64,000 bases of DNA from Panagrolaimus kolymaensis (lineage: Eukaryota; Nematoda; Chromadorea; Rhabditida; Panagrolaimidae). The notes under the pieces are model-generated. The model did no database searches. It was not told the origin of the DNA and saw only the letters and a list, made by a program, of their open reading frames with translations. The stretch is taken from positions 682,001 to 746,000 of the forward strand of contig JAJQJQ010000017.1 in the NCBI GenBank assembly GCA_028622995.1, read 5' to 3'. Made by a program: the position numbers and the translations under genes. Every line of letters starts with the position of its first letter. The stretch's first letter is position 1. This document shows positions 22,742 to 33,500 of the stretch, piece by piece.

Positions 22742-24597
22742 CGTCCTCCTAGTTGTAAGTCTCTTACAACTATAGCATCTTCAGATCGATCACGACCAAT
22801 CATACCATAAGCTTTGGAGTGTTGTTTAAATCTTCGACTTGAATCAAGCCTTTTACCAGGACCTTCAAAATCGCCAAACATATCCTTCGTCATACACGAA
22901 CAACAAGTATGGTTCATACCTGAATCAGACATTAACATCTTTTTACGATTGAACTGCTTCGGTTTCTTTGGACCTTGTTGAATAACTTCAATTCGGTTAA
23001 CATGATGACTATGTAGTTCATCTTCTTTACACCACTTCAAGGTATTAATCCAATTTCGTCCGAGCAAGTTCGTTCCTCGCTTAACCACAACGAGCTTTAG
23101 ATATTTTGAATCTTTGTTGATCTTAACCTCAACCATGCATTCACCAAGTATTGGTATATGATTACCTCCATAGCTTCGAAGTACCATTGATGCTTCTCGT
23201 AATTTACACCACAGTTTCTTGTTCACGACTGTATACGCTGCACCAGTATCATGCTGTAAGTTTGTGGAATGTCCACTAATTTGACATCTGATCCAAGTAG
23301 GAGGTACAAAACCTTGCTTCACATCTGTTTCGGATGTTACTGTTAAGATCTTAAACAACGGTTGCTTTAACTTCGATTCTTCGGATACATACAGATTCTC
23401 TTGATATTCGCCATAATCTCCTTCCCTAGAAGATGACTCATCTTCACGACGACTTAAACGTGACATCACATGAACATCGCCCCGACGACTCGTACGTGGG
23501 CTTCCTCGAGCGTTTCCATCACGAGCTCCTGCACGTGAGCGTTGACACATACGAGCAAAATGACCAATTTTATCACAACGATTACAAGTTTGATCTTTGG
23601 CTGGACATCGTTCATTAAACCTGTGTTGGTTATTACCACAGCGGTTGCATTTATATCCTTTGCCGACGACATTGACGCTAAACGGCTTCAAAGATGTTTC
23701 ACCCGAGCTTTTAATATCATGCGATGCTTTACGACTTTCTTCAAAAGCAATAGCAAGTTGTTCCAACTGCTCGATAGTGCTGATATTATTTGATGGATTC
23801 ATCAGAAAATCGCGCATTTCGTCACTGGCCATACCTCTTAGCAATACCAATACCCCGTACTCTTCTGGGCTCATATTCTTAAGATCACATTGACCAAACA
23901 ATTGCGTCATTTTTGCTAGATAATCGCGGACGGACTCGCCCTCGTGTTGCTTTTCATTTATGATGTTCAATCGCATCGCAAAAAGATTCTTTTTGACCGC
24001 AAATTTGCTTCGTAAAAGCTTCAATAGTCTATCAAAACCATAGTCAGCGGGGTCATCCGGGCTGCACCAATCCATAACTTTTTCCAGTGTCTCTAACCCA
24101 AGATTCTTGAGGAGTAAGTTTGTTTTCTTCTTATCAGCTCTCAATTGCTTATCTTCGATGACTAGCTTCAGTTGGTACCAGTGTTGTTCCTTTGCATTTT
24201 TTGCGCCCGTCGCCCGCTCGCCGCCCGCCGCAATTCCAAAAAGTCGCCCGCGCTCGCCCGTGAGCCCGCCAACTTTTGAATCTTCGCCCGTGCCCGCCCG
24301 TCGCCCGCAAAATTTTCGATTTTTTCTATTAAAAACTGATTTTTTTCGGTTAAAAATTTGAATTTTTTTAATTTTTTCAAAAAGTTGCCTTCCGCCCGCT
24401 CGGCGCCCGCGAAATTTCCAAAACTCTGCCCGTCGCCCGCCCACCGCCCGCGGGCGGGCGCTTGCGGGCGGCTCGCGGGCGGGCGTTTGGCGGGCGAGGA
24501 ACATCACTGGTTGGTACTCCCAAGTTTCCCACCGCGTATCGCTAGTGTATTTCGGCATCGAACCACTGCTGGTATCCTCAAACTTGTCGTTTCCCAT
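22711..24597 (-). CDS. Gag-protease polyprotein of the LTR element, with an in-frame MITE insertion
   Basis: An open frame of 628 codons from the ATG at 24597. After ~27 residues comes a ~113-residue Arg/Gly-rich segment that is entirely encoded by an inserted miniature element (24179-24509 plus its 8-bp duplication). The gag body follows (about residues 140-300, helical, retrotransposon-gag type). Two zinc knuckles come next around residues 314-350: CNRCGNNQHRFNERC, and CNRCDKIGHFARMC, a classical CX2CX4HX4C. An aspartic protease has its DTGA catalytic motif near residue 449, followed by a LLGRNWI motif typical of Ty3/Gypsy proteases. The frame then runs into ~100 residues with no recognisable RT and stops in the LTR. 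Without the insert the frame would be about 515 codons. It cannot transpose alone because RT and integrase are absent. Confidence 0.88.
   Translation of the reverse strand: MGNDKFEDTSSGSMPKYTSDTRWETWEYQPVMFLARQTPAREPPASARPRAVGGRRAEFWKFRGRRAGGRQLFEKIKKIQIFNRKKSVFNRKNRKFCGRRAGTGEDSKVGGLTGERGRLFGIAAGGERATGAKNAKEQHWYQLKLVIEDKQLRADKKKTNLLLKNLGLETLEKVMDWCSPDDPADYGFDRLLKLLRSKFAVKKNLFAMRLNIINEKQHEGESVRDYLAKMTQLFGQCDLKNMSPEEYGVLVLLRGMASDEMRDFLMNPSNNISTIEQLEQLAIAFEESRKASHDIKSSGETSLKPFSVNVVGKGYKCNRCGNNQHRFNERCPAKDQTCNRCDKIGHFARMCQRSRAGARDGNARGSPRTSRRGDVHVMSRLSRREDESSSREGDYGEYQENLYVSEESKLKQPLFKILTVTSETDVKQGFVPPTWIRCQISGHSTNLQHDTGAAYTVVNKKLWCKLREASMVLRSYGGNHIPILGECMVEVKINKDSKYLKLVVVKRGTNLLGRNWINTLKWCKEDELHSHHVNRIEVIQQGPKKPKQFNRKKMLMSDSGMNHTCCSCMTKDMFGDFEGPGKRLDSSRRFKQHSKAYGMIGRDRSEDAIVVRDLQLGGRDTGRLASYV
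24179..24509. mobile_element. hAT-type miniature element inserted in gag
   Basis: A 331-bp element with terminal inverted repeats CAGTGTTGTTCCT / AGGAACATCACTG. It is flanked by a perfect 8-bp duplication, GTTGGTAC (24171-24178 and 24510-24517), which fits the hAT target pattern with T at position 2 and A at 7. The interior is dominated by GCCCGC/GCGGGC units around a T-rich middle, making it the most GC-rich stretch in the window. It inserted into the LTR element, so it is younger than that insertion. It may belong to the same family group as 16647-16798. Confidence 0.9.
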
Positions 24598-24774
24598 GAT
24601 CAAGTATATTTCCAAGTTTTAACCGTTGAACAGAACAAAAACACGAATCGTGTTTAGCTAACCAATTAACAACGATGTTACACGAACGATGGTAATCTTG
24701 TATCAAGATTTCCAAAACAACAACGACGATGCTTGCTAACCAAAAAACTTGTTTCAAGTTTCAAATTGCGGGAT

Positions 24775-24792
24775 CCAACTCCCTCGTCACCA
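24775..24792 (-). promoter_or_regulatory. Probable primer-binding site of the LTR element
   Basis: On the minus strand, one base after the 5' LTR, the sequence reads TGGTGACGAGGGAGTTGG. It begins with TGG, the complement of a tRNA CCA end, as expected for reverse-transcription priming. The priming tRNA is not identified. Confidence 0.6.
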
Positions 24793-24793
24793 A

Positions 24794-24986
24794 TGAAGTA
24801 GGGGAACTCCAACTACTTCTAACAAACAGAACTTTATTAACGATTGCGACGTAGCAATCAACAAACACCAGACAAGTAACGAATGAATGAAAGACCAAAG
24901 AAAAGAGAATGAAGGCAATTTTAGGCTGAAGCTTATTGCTGCTTCTATTTGGCCTTTAAACATAGGAAACCAATCTTCCTGTATCA
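24794..24986 (-). repeat. 5' LTR (element orientation)
   Basis: A 193-bp terminal repeat, near-identical to 22549-22741. Its outer end is followed by the target duplication AAGCG. Confidence 0.93.
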
Positions 24987-25362
24987 AAGCGGAAATAAAA
25001 TTAACGATTGTAAAAAAATTAGAGATCTTAAAAAAGTAATGGATGCTGTGTTGTTTATTCGGATACACACAAACATTGTAATTATGCTAGCAGAATGGCA
25101 ATAAAAAAAGCTAACGTTCAGCCAAAAAGAATCTTTTGTATTGTGTTTTGCATTCTTCCAAAAAAACATAAGAAGTTAGTTGCAGATTTTTCTTCTTCTT
25201 CATAAAATTTGCATGAAGCCCTTTATTTCACTGATTCATTCATTAACCACTCAAAATGATAATATAAAAGCATGATGTCATCAAAATCTTTCATTCACAC
25301 TCATCTTTTGATTCACTGGCTGCCGTCGAAGTTTGTCCTGGTCTCATCGAAGAAAGCAAAAA

Positions 25363-27003
25363 ATGGCGGATGAACATGCTCTTCCATTCTTTCATGGTGC
25401 ATTATTGAATGAAGATGCCGATGTTTTCCTCGTTCAAGATGGTGATTATCTCCTTCAAGCAAAACCTGATCGTCGTACACCTCGTCTGATATTGGCTGTA
25501 AAGAAAGGCAAGAATGTGCATCGATTGGAAGTGATCAAAGTCGAAGGAGCTGGTTATCGTTTTATGGTATATTTTTTCAAAAGTTTTTAATTTCTTTACA
25601 ATGAATTTGATTTTAGGGGAAAACGTATCCTGACATCACTCAGTTAATCAATCAATTCTCAAATCGAACACTAGAACTTGCAACTGGAGATGTCATTTTA
25701 CTCAAGCGTCCAATTCCCAAAGGAAAATTCTCATTTATTCACAAAGATATACGATTACAACGAAAGGTTGGATTATTTTATTACTAATTTAATCATAACT
25801 ATCATCACTTTTAGATTGGCTCCGGTGCGTATGGTACTGTATACAAAGGTGTAATGGTAAAAGATCGCCGTCCTATTGCTGTCAAACGTATTGATTCTGA
25901 TGGAAAAAATGATCAAGCTCTAATTGAAATGATGAAGGAAGCAAGAGTTATGCAACTATTTGATCATCCAAATATCGTCAAATTTTATGGTTATATCGTT
26001 GAACGAACTCCATACTTGCTTGTAATGGAACTATGCTCAGATGGTGCTGTTGAAGGTACTTTAATTTTTTATGTCGCATTTTTTGATTTAATTTCTGTTT
26101 TAGATAAACTTCGTTCTATTGGTCGGGGAATTCCTCCATCACGTCGAGTCGATTTCAGTATGCAAGCATCTCGGGGTCTTGAATATCTTCATCAAAAGTT
26201 GGTTTTTTTAACTTTGAAAATTTTTTGATCTAAAATTTTCTAGGAATTGCATCCACCGTGATCTTGCCACAAGAAATTGTCTTCTTCATGGGTCTGTCCT
26301 CAAGCTAGCTGATTTTGGAATGTGTCGTGCTACAACTTGTTTCAAGGTTGATCTAAGTAAACCTCAAAATGTTCGATGGCTTGCACCTGAAGTATGGAAA
26401 ACGGCTGAAACAAAACCAAATACTGATGTTTATGCCTTTGGTGAGCTTTTTTTGTTGTTCCATAGTAAATGACTATATTATTATTATTTTTAGCAATAAC
26501 GCTATGGGAAATCTTTGAAATGCCATACAAAACTCCATATCATGAATGGGCAGCTTATACAGTGAAAGAACGAGTAATGGGTGGTTATCGTCTTCCAATA
26601 CCAAAAGAAATGCCTGATGCTATGATCATGGTGATGAAACGGTGCTGGGATCAGGATCCAGAACGTCGTCCTATCGCCGCTGAAATCCGTCGCCAACTTG
26701 AAATAATCAATCGAGTAAGTTTGAATTTTTCTCTCGATTTTTAACATACACATTTTTCAGGAATACAATGACGATGAAAATCTACCAACTGGTCGCTTGG
26801 ATATTATTGAAAAGGATACAAAAGCTGGAACACCTGGTCGAAGTCGCTCTATGATTTTAACTCCAAATTCAAATATTTCAAAAACTCAGAAAGATGTAAG
26901 CAACTTTAATATCAACAACACCGCAAAATCTCGAAAAGTGGATCAAAACAATAACACTGCCAAAGATGGTCCATCACTTATGGGACCTCCTCGACCAATG
27001 TGA
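25363..27003 (+). CDS. SH2-domain tyrosine kinase, nematode Fer-like type
   Basis: Non-receptor tyrosine kinase of 331 residues in seven exons: 25363-25566, 25617-25766, 25815-26055, 26104-26197, 26244-26440, 26494-26714, 26761-27003. It has an N-terminal SH2 domain (~residues 8-100) and a kinase domain (~110-300). Kinase motifs are intact: glycine loop GSGAYG, lysine in IAVKRI, glutamate in MKEARVM, catalytic HRDLATRN, DFG, and APE in RWLAPEVW. The Ser/Asn-rich tail ends in a proline-rich PRPM. It is short, lacking the F-BAR part of true Fer/Fes, which is normal for the expanded nematode Fer-like group. Two oddities: the SH2 FLVR-type motif reads DYLLQ, so the phosphotyrosine-binding arginine is Gln, and the activation loop has Phe (TTCFKVD) where Fer has its autophosphorylated Tyr. 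AATAAA lies at 27060. The gene starts ~375 bases after the LTR element. Substrate unknown. Confidence 0.92.
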
Positions 27004-27576
27004 ATATGGGATACTAACAACAAATTTTGATATTATTTTGATATTGATTGTATTTGATGAATAAATGCTAACAAACCTTTATCGACTTTTGTATATAATA
27101 AAATTATTTGGGATTTGTTTGAGATTCCTATCAAATCAACTTTTCCCGGTGTTTCTTAGTTATTTAAGTTCAGAAATGTTTTCATAACAATAGGAAAAAT
27201 AAGAAGAAGTTGTGTAAATTTTACTAATGTGTAATAGTAAAAGCAGCGATTCGCCCATTGAAAGTTAGGAAATTCAGATCATTAATTTTATATGTATTTT
27301 GATGAGGTTGACTGGATTAAGAGTTACTTACATAATAACAACAACGAGAATAGCACAAATTCAGAAGGAATAAATAAAAGTACGAAATTGATTGCTTGAA
27401 AAAATCTAAAATGAACCCCTAAAATTAGTGATTTTGAAGCAAGTGGAGTGTATAAAGCATTTATTCTTACTAATTCGTTAAATGGAGATTTAATCAATAA
27501 TATTTATTAAAATATACGAAAAAAATGAGCAATTCAAAAGGGTTATATAATTTAAGATAAATTTATTTTAAACAAT
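27004..27576. other. Convergent intergenic spacer
   Basis: 573 bases between two genes that converge. It contains a poly(A) signal for the kinase (AATAAA, 27060-27065) and, on the minus strand, one for the proteoglycan gene (27562-27567), about ten bases after its stop. Nothing else is recognised. Confidence 0.7.
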
Positions 27577-30500
27577 TTACACCCAATATTGATTTTGTTT
27601 AAGCTGTGCTGAATTTGTGTTTGAATGTGATTGAAGTTTATTTTGTTGAGCATCGAGACTTCCCCGTGGCTGCTTTGAAGCCATCATGGTGCTTGAAATT
27701 GTGGAAGCTTTGAAGCCAGTGATGGGACCTGATCGGCTTCCTTTTGCGATGCTAGCAAGTGGAGTTGGTTTGAATGCAGATCCTGCAGAACCGAATGGAT
27801 GTTTTAAAGGTGTTATTTTACAATGAGGTGGAGATGGAGCTGATTCGAATGATTCCAAATTTACATTTGCTTGCTGCAATGATGGTCCTCGTCGAATTGT
27901 AGATGGTTGAGAATCTTCTTCTGCAATATCTTTGAGAGTATTCCTTCTCGATCGGCCGACGGAAGCATAAACCGTGGTATCTAGCAATTCAGCACCTCTA
28001 GTTTCAGTCAACGATGGCAATTCTCTCACATCTGAACCACTTAGATTTAAATTCAAAGCTGCTTCATCTCTTGCTGCGGCTTCTCTCGCAGCTTTTTCTT
28101 TCTTTTTCTTGGATGATGAATTTCGTTTGCAACAAAGTGAAAATACGGTTACTGCAATTACTCCAACGAGAATCAAGACTGGAAGATGTTGATTTAATTC
28201 TGGCGCCATTTTGGGTGTGGCTTTATTCGTTTCTTCTGTTTCATCTTTATCCCGACGACTATTAGGTTCGATAATTCCAAGTCGTTTATCTACAGGACGA
28301 ATATCAACGTGCCATTGAAACCTTGCAGGTTGAATGGAATCTCCGCGAAGTTCCAATTCCACTTGATCGTCTACTCTTTCATCCACATCAAAAGCATGAA
28401 AGAAAAGTTTTCCTTCATTTATATCAGCTTGAGTGAAAAATATAATGGATTCATTGAGATTGGGATGAAGGAAAAGTCGGCCATAATTTGGAGGATTTAC
28501 CACAAGGTATCGCGGAGTTGAACCCTAAAAAAATTATAATTACTTTTATGAGAAATTTCAATCATAAATCTTTGAAATTTTTAGTGTTAAACTCACTTCT
28601 AAAGCTGATGCATTCAAATATCCAATATTAATTTGTGTTATCGTTTTAGCATCAGTTATTAAATTTTGTGATTCAACTTTTGGTAATACAACAATTTTAG
28701 ATTTTTTCTGTAACATTTCTAATTCTTCATTTCCAAGTGTAAATTCAAATGCATCTTGATATGCATCCATATCAAGTTGAGCGTAAAGAATATCTCCATC
28801 ATCAATATTTTTCTGGGTAAACCATTCAGCTTCTTTTTCACCTGCCACCCAATAAAATGTACCGTTTTGTGCGGCTTTGGTAACATTATAAACAATTTTC
28901 GATCGATCCCCATTAGAATGTGCCCCAAGATGATGTCTAAAATAATAATTATTTTTTTTTGCTTTTTGTTTAAATTAGAAAAAATTACCTATTTAAAACA
29001 ACATAAGTTTTTCCTTGTTCATATGTGATTTCGGTATGGTTAAATAAATTCAAAGCTAAAGGTTCAATTCTAATTATCAAAGCTTTAGTTTGCCCGCCAT
29101 CAATTTCAAAAACGAGAACATCGAAACGATCATCATTGGAAAGAGGAGTATGTTCCAATCGAACTTGACCTTTATTTATTTGAGCTTGAGTAAATGAAAC
29201 TTTTTCTTCCACTGTTGAATCCAAAATTACAATTTTAACACCATTGCTTCCTTTTTGCAATAAAGTGTATGTAATTTCTGATGGAGAATAATTTTCTGAT
29301 GTGGTTTGAAAATCGGCTGGATCAAAGTTAGTGCTTCCACCCGATACCAGATTAAGCTCTTTTCGGAATTGAGAGATTTCGATATCCGCTTTTTTTGATG
29401 GTATTTCAATGAAGAATGGCACTCGAAGTCGAGAAGAGCGTTTTGTTTGTTCTTTGGAAGGAAAAACATGGAATATAATTTCATCATTGCCTGAAGCATC
29501 AGATTGGTAAATGAGATGGCGACCAGATGAAAGCATGTTTGTAAAAAGTTGTGACGAAGTTCCCTCTTCTTTGCTGTTTGATGCATGATCGCTACTGGAT
29601 TCATCTTGAACAAAAATCAGTTGACCTTTGGTTGGTTTTCGATATACTTCTGCAATGAGTTTACTCCCGCATGCTTTTTCCAACGAATCAAAGTTTAGAT
29701 GACTCGAATTAAAGGCGAAAGAACTTCCACTTGGAATATGAATGGTATTGAAAATTTTGACAAATTGACTTAAATTATCAGCTGTTAATGCTCCAAATGT
29801 AACTAAAATCTTAAATCGAAATTCTTCCCGAATTGAAGGTTTTCCATCCACGTTAATTATGAAACTAAAATAATCCTTTTGTGACCATGCTCCAAGTTTA
29901 GAGGAATCTGATTGATACGAAATGCGTCTAGCATTAATATCGGCTTGAGTAAATTTTTGAACCGCTGTCTTTTTATCAAGAAGAATTCGACCATGGAGAG
30001 GAGCACGAGAAATTGAAAAAACAATTTGTTGAGGTGAAACATTAGGAATTTTTGCTCGAAGTAAGTCCATTCCAATAATAGTTTGTTGCAATGGAGCAGC
30101 GAGAAGGCGTGAATTTGCTTCCAAAGTTAATGAAATTTTTGATGTTTTTTCAACTGAAAACCATTCAGGTTTGCTTTGATGTAATCCATCACTAACAAGG
30201 AATGAAAATCCGCCAGAGTTATCTAAAACAAGAAGCATTTCAAAAACCATTTTCTTGATCGAACTTACTTGTATTTGAAACAAAAATAATTTTATTATTT
30301 TCCAATTCTTTATGAGTAAAACTATTTACAGGTTTTGTGGGATTATTTTTCAGGGCAACAAATCCACCAATTGGTTGCCAAATTGAGTATCTTAAATTTT
30401 CATTTGATGAATCCGAATCTTGAATATTTAATAACTTTGGAGTCAAATTTGATATATTGGTGTTGAAAAGAATCAATGGATCATTTTTGATTATTTCTGG

Positions 30501-33500
30501 CGCATGAATATTTGGTTGTTCTATTTGAATTTTAACAATAGTTTCACTTCCACAAAGATTTTCTTTTGCGCAAACTTTGATCGAAAATGAATCACTTCCT
30601 CCATTTTTGGAATTTGGAAAATAAATAATTTCATTATGTCTCATTTGACCGTAATCAAAATTTGAAATGGAAATTCTTGGTTGATTTCGACCAGAAATGA
30701 TTCCAAGTTTGGGTTGTTTGGTAATTTTTAATTCAACTGCTTGATTGCTTGGAGATGGTTTAGAAAATCTTAAAACATTTTCATTTATAGAAGTTTCGGA
30801 TCCAATATGAGCCTTTACTAAGCTTGGAGGCATCAATGATAGCTGAAATGCAAAAACAGGGTCTCATTATTTTTAAATTTAAAACATACTTCATTGACAC
30901 TTTCTTTTTTAACATAAATTTTGAAAGGTCCAAGAGTCATCTTTGGTGTGTGAATTTTATAAGAGAAATAATCTTTTCCTTCTTTACTTTCATTTATTTG
31001 TTGACAAATATACTGTAATTTGCGTTCAGCAATATCAGATAAATGAAAACCTCGAACAAAATTATTTGAAGGGAAAATTATTTTGAGTTTTTCTGAAATT
31101 ATAAATGTTGTTCGAAATTATTCAAACAAAAATTTACTGGAGTGGTGCAAAATCTAGAATAAACTATTTCAGCAAAAACATAGAATATCCGAAAAAGTAA
31201 GGATTTGTTTTCTTAACGCATTGTGTGGAAAGTAAATTTACCCAAATAAACCCATTCTAGAAGTTTCTAAACCTATTTGGCCTTTAGTTATAGCAAAATA
31301 ACACCTTTTCAGTTACTCTATGTTTTCGCTGAATTCAATTATTCTAGATTTTACTGCATCCTCAAATTTTACCATGCGAAGTTTCAATCCGCAAACTTCC
31401 ATGCTTTGGTTGCTCAGTGATTATGAATTTCAAATATTGAATTCCTTTGGCATCGATAATTGATTGATCAATTGTAGCTACAAGAGATTCACCCAAATTT
31501 ACATTTGGTTGAATATTAAAATAAATAGCGGATGAGTCTCTAATGAGTTTAATGGAAGCGATAGTTTCAAGCTTGGCTAGTCTTAAAGTCACTTTAACTG
31601 ATTCCATATTATTATTTTCAAGAAATAAAAACATATTATTATTGTTGATATCCTAAAAAATTATAAATTATTAATGGCTCAAAAAATTGAGGTTTACTAC
31701 TTCTTGATAAAAACTGCCAACATTTTTTAATAATCCATTTTCCAATAATTTGAAAGGTGTTTCTTTGATAGAATTTACGGTAAATTGAATTCTTCCAATA
31801 TCAAAATCCAAATTTGTTTGAGCTTGTAGATCCATTCGTGAAATAGGTACAAGACCATTTGAAATTTCATATGGTATTTTAATGACATTTTTTTCAAGCC
31901 TCACAAAAGCTTTCTCATCTGTCATAAATTTGACGGTTGCCGAAACTTTATGTTTACCATCATCAACTGTATATTTCATTAACGTGGATTTTTTTAAACT
32001 TAAATCTCGAACAACCAAATTTCCATCTTCCAAATCTTTTGAAGTGAACGTTCTCACAGCCATCTGTGAAGGAGATTTTGTGAAAAAAACATAATCACGA
32101 AAGCTCGTTTCTGTAAAAGCGAATGAAAGTGGCTGATATCCTTTTGATTCCCAATCTTTATCTGTCCATGGAAACATTGAAGGCGTTAAAGTTCTTTCAC
32201 CCTTTTCAAGCAAAAAGACGACATGATTTTTGGAATCGTCTAATAACTCAGGTTGATGATCATTTTCATTGATTATTGTAATCGTAAACCAAAATGGAAT
32301 TCTAGTGTTTGAACGATAACGGCTTTCAGCAATGAGATAAGCTTGATCGTCTTTTGTTTCATCACCCGAATGTTCATAAAATAGACGATTATTGATAATA
32401 TCAAAAGAATCAAAAGAATCTCCAGCTTTTAAAACTAATTTACTTCCAGATGGATTTGAAAGAATAAAATTTCCATTAAATGGTGGAATACCAACCGTAA
32501 AATCAAATGTTGTATCATCCGCAGTTTCTAAGAATAAAGTGTTGTTGGTGATACTTTGAGAATGACCTTCAGGAACTATGAGAGTTCGATTTAAAAGTTG
32601 AATAGAATTTCCACCTGGAATATATGTTATTTCAAAGCGTAAAAGTTCAGAAGTAACAGCTGGTGTAACTAATCGAAAGACAAAGAAATCATTAACGACA
32701 GAATAATGAACAAAATGAAGTTTGTATGTGATTGATTCAGAATCAATATGCTGAAAAGTCAATATTTAATCAATAGCAAAACATTTATGTGACTAACCTC
32801 TTGAGTAAAATTAGAAGAGACACCAATTCGTCGATTTTTATTTTCACCAATTCTTCGACTCAACATTCCAAATTTTGGTGGTTCAACGATATGATAAATG
32901 AGTTGATCTCGAGGGAAATTATGTGGGAATGAAGTTGCCAATAAATTTGATCGAGTTATTTTAGCTGTTCCCGTGTTATTCAATAATAAACTTTCTTGAA
33001 TAAATACTCTCAAACTTATTGGAATAAATTCCATTTGAAAATCGTGAACCACTGATTCGGCATCACCTGCTTCAACCTAAAAGTATTTTATGGTAAAAAT
33101 TAAAGACAGCTATTAGTGGAAAACTAACTTTGAAACTAAATACATCACTTTTTGGCCGATTTTCTGTTGTTTGTTTATATCGAACTTTACGATCCTCCAA
33201 ATCCTTTTGGTTGAATGTTGCACAAACTTCAAATTCTCCTTTGGTTTTCAAACATTCAACAATTCCAAATTCAGGTTGATCCACGATCACGTAGGTTATG
33301 GGAACATCAACTTCATTTTCACTGCCTCCAGTTAGCAATGAAAAACTCAAATTTTGTGCAGAAATAATTGCAGAAGATTTGTGTAAAAGTTTTATTCCCG
33401 AATTTTTAACCAAATGAATTTCCACAGGCGATGCTGTAAGTTTGAGGATCACCGTTTTGAATGAGGTCTTTCCCTCTGAATCAATTGCATCCATTTCAGC

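Larger units (their letters stand above)
22549..24986 (-). mobile_element. Deleted Ty3/Gypsy-like LTR retrotransposon
   Basis: Two 193-bp direct repeats (22549-22741 and 24794-24986) run TG...CA and are flanked by the 5-bp target duplication AAGCG (22544-22548, 24987-24991). The minus-strand gag-protease frame lies between them. The two LTRs differ at two positions that I can see (gaAGAc/gaAGGc and ggaAGcc/ggaAAcc), which argues for a fairly recent insertion. Reverse transcriptase, RNase H and integrase are missing: the frame passes from the protease straight to an unrelated tail just before the 3' LTR, as if an internal deletion removed most of pol. The element ends only ~375 bases upstream of the kinase gene. 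Confidence 0.93.

Noticed and set aside
24107..24657. Plus-strand frames across the GCCCGC region
   Set aside because: Antisense shadow of the gag frame and the inserted element; low-complexity Pro/Arg composition.
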